A stretch of 64,000 nucleotides of DNA, taken from positions 62,001 through 126,000 of the forward strand of contig JAHBYV010000010.1 in the NCBI GenBank assembly GCA_019635795.1. The letters are read 5' to 3'. Positions 26,234-35,752 of this stretch are shown here, one piece after another. Numbering within the stretch: the stretch's first letter is position 1; every line of letters begins with the position of its first letter. The position numbers were made by a program, and so were the translations under genes. The stretch comes from Rhizobiaceae bacterium. Its GTDB lineage: Bacteria; Pseudomonadota; Alphaproteobacteria; Rhizobiales; Rhizobiaceae. A model generated the notes under the pieces. It ran no database searches. It saw only the letters and a program-made list of their open reading frames with translations, and was not told the origin of the DNA.

Positions 26234-27805
26234 ATGATGCGCTTCCTCCCGGTGCGGGCCGGTGCCTTATTGGTCGAGCTGGACGGTCTTGACGAAGTGC
26301 TCGCCCTGATGGCGTCCCTCGAAAATGACCCGCTTGAAGGTATTGTCGAACTCGTCCCTGCCGCGCGCACAGTGATGGTGAAGTTCGACCCGCATCGCTT
26401 TCACTCTGATGAATTGATCGCCGATCTCTCACTGCGCAATCTTTCGGGTTTGGTTTGGCGACACGCAGGTCCATTGGTCGAGATACCTGTTCGGTATGAT
26501 GGTGAGGACCTTCAGGAAGTCGCTGACCTCGTCGGCGTTACGCCGCAAGAAGTCGTGCGCCGCCACACTGCTTGCGAATATGTCGTGGCCTTTACCGGCT
26601 TTGCTCCGGGGTTCGCCTATATGGTCAGCCCCGACGCCAATCTGGTCGTTCCCCGGCGAAAAACGCCACGCACCCGCGTTCCTGCGGGTGCCGTCGCGCT
26701 GGCAGACACATTCAGTGGCGTATATCCGAAGGATAGCCCCGGCGGCTGGCAGTTGATAGGTACGACAGACTTGCCAATGTTCGATCTGGATCGCGAACCT
26801 GCTGCGTTGCTGCAACCGGGATCGCGGGTGCGGTTCATAGACATTTCGACAACACGTAGCGTTTTCAAGCCAACTGCAAAGCCGGCACGAATTGCAAAAG
26901 GGCCGACCAAGCGAGCCGCGACGATTGAAGTGATTTCCACCCTCTTCCCGCTGACCTTTCAGGACGAAGGACGGCCCGGATTGTCCGCTCAGGGGGTAAG
27001 CGTTTCGGGCGCGGCCGACAAGGCAAGCTATAGGATTGCCAATCGCCTTGTTGGAAATCCTCCGGGAACACCAGCAATAGAAATTACCCTTGGCGAAGTT
27101 CGTTTCAAGGTAAAAGGTCATGTCGTCGCTGCTTTGACAGGCGCGCCTCTGCTGGCCAGCATTGAACACTCCGACGGCTCAAAGTCATCTGTTGGCCGAT
27201 ATGAGGTGATGGTTCTCGCTGACGGTGACGTAGTTTCGCTCGGCCCGCCCAAGCGTGGCCTTCGATCATATCTCGCTATCCGCGGCGGGTTTGATGTCAT
27301 GCCTGTCATGGGAAGCGCGTCGCGCGATGTTCTTGCCCAGATAGGTCCCTTGCCATTGGTGGCTGGTGCGGAGATACGCATATTGCCTGCGCCGCGAAGC
27401 GCGACGGTTTCAGCAGGAGAAGGCGAACCTTTCTTGATGCCTGCGGTTGGTGAGACAGCAAGGCTGGATGTAAGCCTGGGCCCGAGGGATGGCTGGTTTG
27501 CCAAGGATTCGATTGGGCGATTTCTGGAACAGGAGTGGACAGTCTCGCCAAGATCCAGCCGTATTGGCCTGCGCTTGCAGGGCGAGCCATTAGCTTATCG
27601 CGAGGAGCGGGAATTACCCAGCGAGGCCACATTGCCGGGCGCAATACAGATACCCCGCGATGGTCTGCCTGTTGTCTTTCTGACGGACCATCCTGTAACC
27701 GGGGGATATCCTGTTATTGCAAATATTGCCTCTCACCATCTCGATCTCGCTGGCCAATTGCCTCCCGGATCAAGGGTAAAGTTTTCCGTCTTCCCGCAGA
27801 AGTGA
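26234..27805 (+). CDS. PxpB-PxpC fusion (5-oxoprolinase / KipI-KipA type)
   Basis: Protein of 523 residues joining two modules. Residues about 1-220 match subunit B (KipI, allophanate hydrolase subunit 1 type), with TGFAPGFAYM and GGWQLIGTTDLPMFD. Residues about 235-523 match subunit C (KipA type), beginning TFQDEGRPGLSAQGVSVSGAADK and ending HPVTGGYPVIANI. In bacteria PxpABC hydrolyses 5-oxoproline to glutamate with ATP. The partner PxpA (LamB/YcsF) is not encoded nearby. The ATG at 26234 (an ATGATG pair) is preferred over a TTG 30 bases upstream, since the conserved part begins directly after it. It follows metH by 98 bases on the same strand; read-through is possible. Confidence 0.85.
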   Translation: MMRFLPVRAGALLVELDGLDEVLALMASLENDPLEGIVELVPAARTVMVKFDPHRFHSDELIADLSLRNLSGLVWRHAGPLVEIPVRYDGEDLQEVADLVGVTPQEVVRRHTACEYVVAFTGFAPGFAYMVSPDANLVVPRRKTPRTRVPAGAVALADTFSGVYPKDSPGGWQLIGTTDLPMFDLDREPAALLQPGSRVRFIDISTTRSVFKPTAKPARIAKGPTKRAATIEVISTLFPLTFQDEGRPGLSAQGVSVSGAADKASYRIANRLVGNPPGTPAIEITLGEVRFKVKGHVVAALTGAPLLASIEHSDGSKSSVGRYEVMVLADGDVVSLGPPKRGLRSYLAIRGGFDVMPVMGSASRDVLAQIGPLPLVAGAEIRILPAPRSATVSAGEGEPFLMPAVGETARLDVSLGPRDGWFAKDSIGRFLEQEWTVSPRSSRIGLRLQGEPLAYREERELPSEATLPGAIQIPRDGLPVVFLTDHPVTGGYPVIANIASHHLDLAGQLPPGSRVKFSVFPQK

Positions 27806-27857
27806 GTTTGTGGCGAGCAAATTCGGTCTACGATAGCCGAAACAGCGGAGGAAATGA

Positions 27858-28745
27858 ATGAAACGACTTACGGCAAAGGATTTCCCGCAGGAACTGCTCG
27901 AACTTTATGACTTTTACGCGCATGGCAAGATCTCCAAGCGGGAATTTCTGGAAAAGGCTGGCAAATACGCTGTAGGAGGCATGACGGCCGCAGCGCTGCT
28001 TTCGACACTCAGCCCAAACTATGCGCTTGCCCAGCAAGTGCAGCCCTCTGACCCTGACATCGTTGCAGAATATATTTCCTATCCGTCGCCGAACGGTCAT
28101 GGAGAGGTCCGTGCCTATCTCGTACTTCCTGCGAATGCTGGTCCAAAGTCCCCCGGTGTGGTCGTAGTGCATGAGAATCGCGGTTTGAACCCATATATCG
28201 AAGATGTTGCGCGCCGTGTGGCCAAGGCCGGCTTCATAGCGCTTGCGCCCGACGGCCTAAGCTCGGTGGGTGGCTATCCGGGCGACGATGACAAGGGACG
28301 CGAGCTGCAACAGACCGTCGATCCGCAAAAGCTGATGAATGATTTCTTCGCCGCGGTCGAATTTCTGATGAATGACGAACGGACAACCGGCAAGGTCGGG
28401 ATCACCGGCTTTTGCTATGGCGGCGGTGTAGCCAACGCAGCGGCGGTTGCCTATCCCGAACTTGCGGCGGCGGTTCCATTCTACGGACGGCAGCCGAACC
28501 CGGCTGATGTTCCACGTATTAAGGCCCCAGTTTTGCTGCATTATGCCGGGTTGGATGAAAGGATAAATGAAGGCTGGCCCGCATATGAAGAGGCTTTGAA
28601 GGCTGCGGGTAAAACCTATGAAGCGCACATATATCCTGGTGTGAATCACGGTTTCCACAATGACACGACACCGCGCTATGACGAGGCGGCGGCAAAGCTT
28701 GCCTGGGAACGCACAGTGGACTGGTTCAAGAAATATCTGGCGTGA
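27858..28745 (+). CDS. Dienelactone hydrolase family protein (YghX-like)
   Basis: Protein of 295 residues with a 50-residue N-terminal extension containing a hydrophobic signal-like helix ([23 protein letters not shown]) preceded by [11 protein letters not shown]. This looks like a Tat-type leader, but the twin arginine is replaced by KR. The alpha/beta-hydrolase domain carries the dienelactone-hydrolase triad: Cys in GFCYGGG, Asp in GLDERIN and His in GVNHGF. The YghX group has this architecture. The physiological substrate is unknown. It is preceded by a GGAGG ribosome site and converges with a secreted unknown protein 3 bases away. Confidence 0.88.
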   Translation: MKRLTAKDFPQELLELYDFYAHGKISKREFLEKAGKYAVGGMTAAALLSTLSPNYALAQQVQPSDPDIVAEYISYPSPNGHGEVRAYLVLPANAGPKSPGVVVVHENRGLNPYIEDVARRVAKAGFIALAPDGLSSVGGYPGDDDKGRELQQTVDPQKLMNDFFAAVEFLMNDERTTGKVGITGFCYGGGVANAAAVAYPELAAAVPFYGRQPNPADVPRIKAPVLLHYAGLDERINEGWPAYEEALKAAGKTYEAHIYPGVNHGFHNDTTPRYDEAAAKLAWERTVDWFKKYLA

Positions 28746-28748
28746 GCT

Positions 28749-29264
28749 TTACATTCGAGAGGCAACGTGGCGGGCAATCGCCACGGTGCCCTCAAGGCCG
28801 ATGTTGGTGGTGGTGATCGCCGCATTTCTTTCGCCTGAAAAGACATAAACCGCATAGAATTGCGTGGGGTTTTCAGACAGATCAAGCGCCCACGCGTCCT
28901 CGGCAAGCTCAGGGACGGCAACGAACTCGCCTGGCTCGTGCAGCTCCTTCTCTTTTTCGATCATTTGATCGAAGATCGCCCGTTCCTTATCTCTTCCACC
29001 GTCAGATGGCTTGAAAAGCATTACCTTGATTGATATATCGTGGTTCAGGCCTTTCCATGAGCAGGTATCTGCATAGTCAGGCTGTGACTGGTTATCCTCA
29101 ACAAACACCGGCTCACCCGCGTAGGCCTCGATCTCGCGTGCAATCACAAGTTTACATGCAGCGGGTTCCAGATTGGCAGCTGGAGATGGCGGCACGGGGC
29201 TCGAGCCGGACGCTAACGTCGGGAAACAAAAACAAGCGGAAATAGTAAGGAGCGCCGTCCACAT
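28749..29264 (-). CDS. Secreted or periplasmic protein of unknown function
   Basis: Protein of 171 residues with a signal peptide (MWTALLTISACFCFPTLASG) and a mature domain holding one cysteine pair (Cys in PAACKL and in DTCSWKG). The general look, with LEPAACKLVIAREIEAYAGEPV followed by CSW, recalls DUF3558-like lipoprotein domains, but I would not assign it firmly. The start at 29264 is chosen over a longer frame because of the signal peptide and an AGAGG ribosome site. It converges with the dienelactone-hydrolase gene. Confidence 0.6.
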   Translation of the reverse strand: MWTALLTISACFCFPTLASGSSPVPPSPAANLEPAACKLVIAREIEAYAGEPVFVEDNQSQPDYADTCSWKGLNHDISIKVMLFKPSDGGRDKERAIFDQMIEKEKELHEPGEFVAVPELAEDAWALDLSENPTQFYAVYVFSGERNAAITTTNIGLEGTVAIARHVASRM

Positions 29265-29462
29265 AACCTCTGGTTGCGACCATTTTGCGCGGATTGCAAG
29301 TACGATTGATTGGCACAGTGGCACTAAAACCACCTCATTCTCGCCGATATTGAGCTATAAGCGACCTTTTGAGGGTAATTGCCTGTCACTATGGAACAAA
29401 TAAGAGCTGAAACGATTTAATACAATACAATCATGAAATGAGGGTTGTTACAGAGGGGGTCA

Positions 29463-29801
29463 ATGCTGAGGGAAATGGAGAGAGGCAACCACCACCACTT
29501 GCCAAGTCTGGATGGGTTGCATGGCCAGTCAATTGAGGTTGCGTCATTGCTTAAGGCTTTGGCTCACCCGGTAAGGTTGCAATTGGCAACCAAACTTGCT
29601 GAGGGTGAATACTCGGTTGGCGCACTTGAGAACATGATAGGCGTTCACCAGCCTTCGCTGTCGCAACAACTTGGTGTGTTGCGCACGGCAGGGATAGTCG
29701 ATACGCGCCGTGAGTCAAAGCAGATATTCTATCGGCTTTCGGACGAACGCGCTGCATCGCTGATTCAGTCGCTGGCTAACATCTTCGTTGTTCTGGAGTA
29801 G
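29463..29801 (+). CDS. ArsR family transcriptional regulator
   Basis: Protein of 112 residues with a histidine-containing N-terminus (NHHHLPSLDGLHG) and a winged-helix domain (LLKALAHPVRLQLATKLAEGEYSVGALE, then VHQPSLSQQLGVLRTAGIVDTRRESKQIFYRL). It contains no cysteine, so it differs from the persulfide-sensor type regulator at 14890. The sensing mechanism is unknown; the N-terminal histidines could bind metal, but this is speculation. The ATG at 29463 has AGAGGGGG just upstream and is preferred over a TTG 18 bases before. It is a single-gene transcript closed by a strong terminator, so its targets are probably elsewhere. Confidence 0.86.
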   Translation: MLREMERGNHHHLPSLDGLHGQSIEVASLLKALAHPVRLQLATKLAEGEYSVGALENMIGVHQPSLSQQLGVLRTAGIVDTRRESKQIFYRLSDERAASLIQSLANIFVVLE

Positions 29802-29806
29802 GTGGT

Positions 29807-29833
29807 CGCTTCTGCAAAATGCAGAAGCGTTTT
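29807..29833 (+). terminator. Rho-independent terminator of the ArsR gene
   Basis: Stem CGCTTCTGC/GCAGAAGCG (9 pairs, extendable by two around an AAA loop) followed directly by TTTT, starting 6 bases after the ArsR stop codon. A second small hairpin with a TTCG loop (29855-29870) lies downstream without a T-tract. Confidence 0.85.
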
Positions 29834-29945
29834 GTGCAGCTTTAAGCCGGCATTCCGACCTTCGGGTCGGTTCGATGGCGCTATAGACACAAGTCGAAGA
29901 GCTGATGCTTCCAGGATCGGCAGCAGGCGGTGCGGTCTGAAATAT

Positions 29946-30854
29946 TCAAGCGCCAGGTTGCACTGCGTTCAGGTGCCTGTTGAATTCTGGCGTTTCCATC
30001 AGAGCCTTGCACCGGGCAAAGCGCCCATCGGCATAAGCGCGAAAGTCATCCGCAGGATTGTTGTTTGCTAACTGGATCAGCCCCCAGAGCGTCCAGAGCA
30101 AATCGCACATGGCTTTGTAGATTATCACCCGCCCGCGCTCTTGCGGGCGGGGTTCTCCGCCGAAATAGGCGGTAAGCATCTCATCTTCCTGGCGCTGATC
30201 GAAACTGCCTTCGACGGAAAGGTCGCCAAGGTCCCACATTGGATCGTTCATGCCGGAATATTCCCAGTCCACGATCCACATGCGTTCGCCATTGTCGATC
30301 AGGTTCTCGCAAAGCGGGTCACAATGGCAGGCGACGATGTCGATGGTATTGGCGGAAAGTGCGGTGCGGACCCGCTCAGCTTCCCGCACGACATCGTGAT
30401 AGCCGTTTGGCAACGCGACATCCTTGGTCGACAAAATCCTGAGGTAGTCGTCAATCATCGCAAAGAGTTCAAAGCGGAAGGGAAACTTTGCTCCGGATTT
30501 ATGCAGTTTGCGAAACGCTCTTCCTGCCCGCGCAGGCGCGCCTTCAACGGTCTTGAAGCGATCGGCAGTCATTGTTGCCGCACCATGGATGAAGCGCGTT
30601 ACCATCACTCCGGTTGACAGGTCGAAATATTCAAGCGCTGGCGAAACTCCGGCCTTTGCCGCTTCGCGCGCGGCGACTTCCTCATTGGCGCGATTGATGT
30701 ATTCCTCGGTTCCTTTGCCAGGAATGCGCAAGCAATAATCCCCGACGCGAAACACGAGATTTGTCAGGCCACCCAGACGCTCGGGCTCACCCAACCCATT
30801 CAGGAAAGGGATGGAACGCATCGCATCCTTTGCCAGAAGAATGTCGTCCGTCAT
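29946..30854 (-). CDS. Choline kinase / aminoglycoside phosphotransferase-like protein
   Basis: Protein of 302 residues with the APH/choline-kinase fold. It shows an N-lobe (GGLTNLVFRVGDYCLRIPGKG), the Brenner-type catalytic motif as CHCDPLCENLI (HxDxxxxN), and IVDWEYSGMNDPMWDLGD with the metal-binding Asp. The WEYSG...DLGD signature is closer to choline/ethanolamine kinases than to antibiotic kinases. It probably phosphorylates a small amino alcohol in the cytoplasm. The start overlaps the upstream dehydrogenase gene by 4 bases, so it is the last gene of the betaine-type operon. The link to quaternary amine breakdown is inferred from context. Confidence 0.82.
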   Translation of the reverse strand: MTDDILLAKDAMRSIPFLNGLGEPERLGGLTNLVFRVGDYCLRIPGKGTEEYINRANEEVAAREAAKAGVSPALEYFDLSTGVMVTRFIHGAATMTADRFKTVEGAPARAGRAFRKLHKSGAKFPFRFELFAMIDDYLRILSTKDVALPNGYHDVVREAERVRTALSANTIDIVACHCDPLCENLIDNGERMWIVDWEYSGMNDPMWDLGDLSVEGSFDQRQEDEMLTAYFGGEPRPQERGRVIIYKAMCDLLWTLWGLIQLANNNPADDFRAYADGRFARCKALMETPEFNRHLNAVQPGA

Positions 30855-33268
30855 GCCTTCAGCCTTTCCATTGCTGGATCGTACAGAACACGCGGGCCGC
30901 GCGTTGCGCGGTATGCCTTGCCGAATGCCTCAATTTCGAAGCTTGTTTCATTGGCAAGGGAAACCGGCAGATAGCCGAAGGCGATAGTCTTGCCGAGCGT
31001 ATAGCCATAGCCAGTGGAAGTGGTGGACCCGACCACTTCGCCGCCTGAGAGTATGGCTTCGCCGCCGTGGAATGGCGCGAAACCATCAACAGTAAACGAG
31101 GAGAGTTTGCGCTGAACACCTTGGGCTCTTATGGTTTGCAGGGCTTGGCGACCTGAAAAATCTCCCTTGTTCAGAGCCACCGCAAACCCAAGACCTGCCT
31201 CGTAGGGATTATAGTCCGGGGAAATATCACCCGACCAATAGAGATAGCCTTTCTCAAGCCGACACGCTTCTATCGCCCGATACCCTGCATCAGCAATGCC
31301 ATGCGGCTGCCCGGCTTCCTTCAATGTGTCATAAACGTGAGCCGCGAATTCCTGCGGGATATAAAGTTCCCATCCAAGCTCGCCAACATAACCGACCCGC
31401 ACGGCCAGCGCCGTTGCATCGCCAACATCAATGCGGCGTGCGGTCAGGAACGAGAAGGTCGCGTTGGAAATGTCGTCGTCGCTGACTGACTGAAGTATCT
31501 CGCGCGATTTGGGACCGCAGATGTTGATAACCGCATATTGGTTGGTGATGTCTCGCAGCGCCACAGTACCGGGCAATTGCCGCTCTACCCAGTTGCGGTC
31601 GCGCACGCCGAACCCGGACCCCGTGATCAACCACAACAGATCATGCCCCAGATTCAGGATCGTAACATCCGCCTCAATACCACCGTTCTCGTTGCAAAGC
31701 TGCGTATAGACAGCGCGGTCTGGCGTGTCGCCGAGATCATTGGCGGCAATTTTCTGCATGGCTTCCAGCGCACCCGCCCCGGAGATCTCGAATTTGGAGA
31801 AGGAAGTCTGGTCAATCAGCACCGCGCGTTCGCGGATCGCCTTCACTTCCTCCCCAACGGCGTTAAACCATCCTGGCTTGCCTTCGAAACTGCCAAGTTC
31901 GACTGCGTCGCTATCTGGCAACGCGAACCAGTTGGGCCGCTCCCATCCGAATTTTGAGCCGAACACCGCACCGTTGCGACGCAATTGTTCATGCAGTGGT
32001 GAGCGGCGCAATCCACGCCCTGCGTGGGCTTCCTCTGACGGCCAATGGATCTTGTAGTATGAGCCGTAAGCCTCGATTGCACGTTCTTCGAGATAGCGGC
32101 CCTGCGCATGAAGCGGACCAAAGCGCCGCGTGTCGAAGGCCCACAAATCCATTCCCGCATCGCCGTGCAGGATCATGTTTGAAAGCGCAAGTCCCGCGCC
32201 GCCGGAAGCAGCGATGCCTGCGGTGAAGCCACAACCCGTGTAGTAGTTGTCGAGTTCTGGAACGAGGCCGATTATCGGTTCTCCGTCAAAGGAAACCGGG
32301 ATAGGTCCGTTGATGACGGTTTGAATGCCGATCTCGTTCAGAACCGGCAAACGTTCGGCGGCGTGCAGGGCAAAAAGCTCCAGCCGGTCCATGTTCGGCT
32401 CGAACAATTCACGCCCGAAATCGAGCGGCGGCTTGCCGCGCCAACACCCTTTCGTGCCATCCTCCCAACCGCCAATGGCAAAACTGCCTGTATCAGGCTT
32501 GAGGTAGAAATTATTGTCCGGGTCGCGCAATGTGGTGAGGTCGGGCGCGAGCTGAAGCTTCTTTTCAGTCAGAAAATACTGGTGTTCCACAACAGTTGCG
32601 GCAAGGGAAACACCGGCCATTTCGCCAACGCGCTTTGCCCATAGACCGGCGCAGTTTACCAGAATGTCACAGGCAATATTGCCAACATTGGTTACGACGC
32701 CAATTGCGCGCCGTCCTTCAACCGCAATCTCTTCAACACACACGCCTTCTTCGATCTTTGCGCCGTATTGGCGCGCGCCCTTGGCATAGGCCATTGTCAG
32801 AGAATACGGGTCGATATAGCCATCGCCGGGGATGAAGGCCGCGCCTTCGATCCCGCTTTCCACGATGAACGGAAACCGCTGTTTTGCTTCCGACGCTGAC
32901 AGCGCATGACATTCCACGCCAAAGCTCTTGGCCTGCCCCATAGAGCGGCGAATTTCGCTCCAGCGTTCCGGGCTGCCGGCCAAACGAAGCGAGCCGACTT
33001 TCTTCCAGGAAATGGCCTGGCCGGTTTCCTCCTCCAGCCGGTCAAACACAGCAACGGAGTTCTGCATCAGTCGGGTGAGATTGCGCTTGGATCGCAACTG
33101 TCCAACAAGCCCGGCCGCGTGCCATGTGCAGCCGTGGGTTAGTTGCGATTTTTCGACAAGCAGGACATCGCTCGCGCCGTCGCGTGCAAGATGATAGGCA
33201 ACGGAAGTTCCTACGACCCCGCCGCCGATAATGAGAATGTGTACGTGCCGGTCTGCGTGGAATGTCAC
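30851..33268 (-). CDS. Dimethylglycine/sarcosine dehydrogenase-like FAD-GcvT protein (copy 2)
   Basis: Protein of 805 residues. The N-terminal half is a DAO-type FAD domain with dinucleotide motif IIGGGVVGTSVAYHLA and the CTWHAAGLVGQLR segment, whose His is the site of covalent FAD attachment in dimethylglycine dehydrogenase. The C-terminal half (about 430-805) is a GcvT-like tetrahydrofolate-binding aminomethyltransferase domain, including ACRLEKGYLYWSGDISPDYNP. The family removes N-methyl groups from dimethylglycine or sarcosine and passes the one-carbon unit to folate. It is a paralogue of the gene just upstream, with which it overlaps by 4 bases. The preferred substrate of each copy cannot be told from sequence alone. 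Confidence 0.9.
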   Translation of the reverse strand: MTFHADRHVHILIIGGGVVGTSVAYHLARDGASDVLLVEKSQLTHGCTWHAAGLVGQLRSKRNLTRLMQNSVAVFDRLEEETGQAISWKKVGSLRLAGSPERWSEIRRSMGQAKSFGVECHALSASEAKQRFPFIVESGIEGAAFIPGDGYIDPYSLTMAYAKGARQYGAKIEEGVCVEEIAVEGRRAIGVVTNVGNIACDILVNCAGLWAKRVGEMAGVSLAATVVEHQYFLTEKKLQLAPDLTTLRDPDNNFYLKPDTGSFAIGGWEDGTKGCWRGKPPLDFGRELFEPNMDRLELFALHAAERLPVLNEIGIQTVINGPIPVSFDGEPIIGLVPELDNYYTGCGFTAGIAASGGAGLALSNMILHGDAGMDLWAFDTRRFGPLHAQGRYLEERAIEAYGSYYKIHWPSEEAHAGRGLRRSPLHEQLRRNGAVFGSKFGWERPNWFALPDSDAVELGSFEGKPGWFNAVGEEVKAIRERAVLIDQTSFSKFEISGAGALEAMQKIAANDLGDTPDRAVYTQLCNENGGIEADVTILNLGHDLLWLITGSGFGVRDRNWVERQLPGTVALRDITNQYAVINICGPKSREILQSVSDDDISNATFSFLTARRIDVGDATALAVRVGYVGELGWELYIPQEFAAHVYDTLKEAGQPHGIADAGYRAIEACRLEKGYLYWSGDISPDYNPYEAGLGFAVALNKGDFSGRQALQTIRAQGVQRKLSSFTVDGFAPFHGGEAILSGGEVVGSTTSTGYGYTLGKTIAFGYLPVSLANETSFEIEAFGKAYRATRGPRVLYDPAMERLKA

Positions 33269-35718
33269 GATTTCACCCTCGACGCTGTGGGATCGTAAAG
33301 CGGTTCAAGATGGATGGTCGCAGGCACGTTCCGCATGGCGACAACCAGTTCATAGGAACCGGATTTCAGGAACTCATCCGAAACGCCTTGGGCATTGCGC
33401 ACATAGCCAAGGCCGATGCTCTTGCCGATTGAATAACCATAGCCGCCGCTGGTGAGATAGCCGACCGGCTCGCCGTTGCGCAGGATCGTCTCGCGGCCAA
33501 GCAAAACCACATCAGGATCATCCACCGTGAATGTCGCAAGCTGCTTTTGCAACGGTTTGCCGCTGGCTGTTTCCAGCGCGCGCCGACCGAGGAAATCAAC
33601 ATTCTTGCGCAGCTTCACCGCCCAGCCGAGACCTGCTTCGATCGGGTTGTCATTGGCGGTAATGTCAGAGCTCCAGGCGCGGTAGCCCTTTTCCAATCGC
33701 AGCGATTCAATCGCGCGATAGCCCGCAAGCTTGATGCCGACAGGCTCACCGGCGCGCATCAGCGCATCGAAAACCTCGCCGGTTGCTTCGATTGGAACGT
33801 GCAATTCCCAGCCAAGTTCACCGACATAGGTCACGCGCAGCGCGCGCACCACAGCGCCCGCGATTTCGATTTCGCGCACATGGCCGAACGGAAAGACTGC
33901 GTTCGAAACATCTGCCTTTGTCACCGCAGCCAGAACATCGCGCGCCTTCGGGCCCATCAGCGACAGTGTGCCGAACCGCTCTGTCACATCCGTAAGCCTC
34001 GCATCCAGATCCGGTTCGATATGGTCGGCGATCCATGCCAGATCGTGCGTGCGGAAGCCGGTTCCCGTAACGATGTAGAAATGATCCTCAGCGAGCCGCG
34101 CAACGGTCAAATCCGCCTCAATGCCGCCGCGTGTATTCAAAAGCTGCGTATAGGTCAGCCTTCCGGCCGGTTTGGAAACATCATTGGCGCAAATCCAGTC
34201 CAGCGCTCTTTGCGCATCCTTGCCGCGCAACTCGTACTTGGCGAAAGAAGATTGATCGAACAGCCCGGCGGCCTCGCGCACCTGGCGGTGTTCCTCGCCA
34301 ACCGCGTCGAACCAGTTCTGCCGCCCCATCGAATAAATGTCTGTGGCCTGCTCGCCCGCTCGCGCAAACCAGTTTGGCCGCTCCCAGCCAAGCTTTGAAC
34401 CGAACACAGCGTTCCGTGATTTCAGCCGCTCATAAAGCGGCGAAACAATCGCGGGACGTCCGGATTCATATTCTTCATGCGGAAAGCCGATTGTGTAGTG
34501 CTTGCCATAGGCCTCCAGCGTGCGGTCCTTCACCCATTGGCGGTCGCGGTGCAGGCCCGAGAAGCGGCGAATATCGACGACCCATAGATCAAGCGGTGCT
34601 TCCCCATCCATTGCCCATTGTGCAAGCACCCAGCCAGCACCCCCGCCAGAGGCGATGCCGAACGCGTTGAACCCCGCGCCGACGAACATATTGGTGCATT
34701 CGGGTGCGGAGCCCAAAATGAAGTTGCCATCGGGCGTAAAGCTTTCCGGCCCGTTGATCATCTGCTTCACGCCCACATTTTCCAGCGCCGGAACACGGGC
34801 TATAGCCTGCGTCATGTGCTGCTCGAAATGATCGTAGTCGTCGTCAAAGAGACGGAACTCCCAATCGTTCGGCACATCGCCGCCCGCAAGTCCCGTTTCC
34901 CAAGCCTGAGGGTCAGGCTCATAGCCGCCCATCACCAGCCCGCCGACTTCTTCCTTGAAGTATGTGCGGCGGTCAGGGTCACGGATGGTCGGCGCATCGC
35001 TCGATAGCCCGTCTATCTTTTCGGTAATGATGTATTGGTGTTTCACCGGTTGCAGCGGCACGTTAATGCCTGCCATAGCGCCCACTTGCCGCGCCCATTG
35101 ACCAGCGCAATTGATCACGATCTCACAGGCAATATCCCCTTGCGCGGTTTTCACTTTGGTAATGCGCCCGCCATCCATCTCGAAGCCTATCACGCGCACG
35201 TCTTCAATGATCTTTGCGCCGTGCATCCGCGCGCCCTTGGCGAGCGATTGCGTAATATCGGAAGGGCTTGCCTGTCCGTCGGTTGGCAACCACGATGCGC
35301 CGACGAGATCGGATGTATCCATCAGCGGCCACATGCGCTTCACCTCGTCAGGTGAAATCAGATGCATGTCCATGCCAAAGCTCTTGGCTGTGGTGGCGAG
35401 GCGCCTGAATTCGGTCCAGCGATCCTGATTGGTGGCAAGGCGCAGGCAGCCGGTCATCTTCCAGCCCGTTGCCAGCCCTGTTTCTTCATCCAGTCGCTTG
35501 TAGAGATCGACGGAGTATTTCAGGACGCGCGTAATCGATGCGGATGATCGCAATTGCCCCACCAGACCAGCCGCGTGCCATGTCGAGCCGGATGTCAATT
35601 TCCCCTGCTCAAGCAACACCACTTCGGCCTTATGGTCGCGTGCGAGGTGATAGGCAGTCGAGCAGCCGATTATGCCGCCGCCGATAACGACCACGCGGGC
35701 GTGTGATGGCAGGCTCAT
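33265..35718 (-). CDS. Dimethylglycine/sarcosine dehydrogenase-like FAD-GcvT protein (copy 1)
   Basis: Protein of 817 residues with the same two-domain build as the next gene. It has an FAD motif VIGGGIIGCSTAYHLA, the flavinylation segment STWHAAGLVGQLR, and a C-terminal folate-binding GcvT domain with ESLRLEKGYRAWSSDITANDNP. It would oxidatively demethylate an N-methylated glycine. The ATG at 35718 is chosen because GGGGAG lies 8 bases upstream and the FAD motif starts soon after. It sits 34 bases after the ABC permease and overlaps copy 2 by 4 bases. Tandem copies suggest two sequential demethylations or two substrates. Confidence 0.9.
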   Translation of the reverse strand: MSLPSHARVVVIGGGIIGCSTAYHLARDHKAEVVLLEQGKLTSGSTWHAAGLVGQLRSSASITRVLKYSVDLYKRLDEETGLATGWKMTGCLRLATNQDRWTEFRRLATTAKSFGMDMHLISPDEVKRMWPLMDTSDLVGASWLPTDGQASPSDITQSLAKGARMHGAKIIEDVRVIGFEMDGGRITKVKTAQGDIACEIVINCAGQWARQVGAMAGINVPLQPVKHQYIITEKIDGLSSDAPTIRDPDRRTYFKEEVGGLVMGGYEPDPQAWETGLAGGDVPNDWEFRLFDDDYDHFEQHMTQAIARVPALENVGVKQMINGPESFTPDGNFILGSAPECTNMFVGAGFNAFGIASGGGAGWVLAQWAMDGEAPLDLWVVDIRRFSGLHRDRQWVKDRTLEAYGKHYTIGFPHEEYESGRPAIVSPLYERLKSRNAVFGSKLGWERPNWFARAGEQATDIYSMGRQNWFDAVGEEHRQVREAAGLFDQSSFAKYELRGKDAQRALDWICANDVSKPAGRLTYTQLLNTRGGIEADLTVARLAEDHFYIVTGTGFRTHDLAWIADHIEPDLDARLTDVTERFGTLSLMGPKARDVLAAVTKADVSNAVFPFGHVREIEIAGAVVRALRVTYVGELGWELHVPIEATGEVFDALMRAGEPVGIKLAGYRAIESLRLEKGYRAWSSDITANDNPIEAGLGWAVKLRKNVDFLGRRALETASGKPLQKQLATFTVDDPDVVLLGRETILRNGEPVGYLTSGGYGYSIGKSIGLGYVRNAQGVSDEFLKSGSYELVVAMRNVPATIHLEPLYDPTASRVKS

Positions 35719-35752
35719 TGAGAATACTCCCCGATTAAGGCTGGTTTTTTTG

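Noticed and set aside
29855-29870. Hairpin CCGACC-TTCG-GGTCGG as terminator of the kinase-like gene
   Set aside because: No T-tract on either strand; kept only as a note in the ArsR terminator entry.
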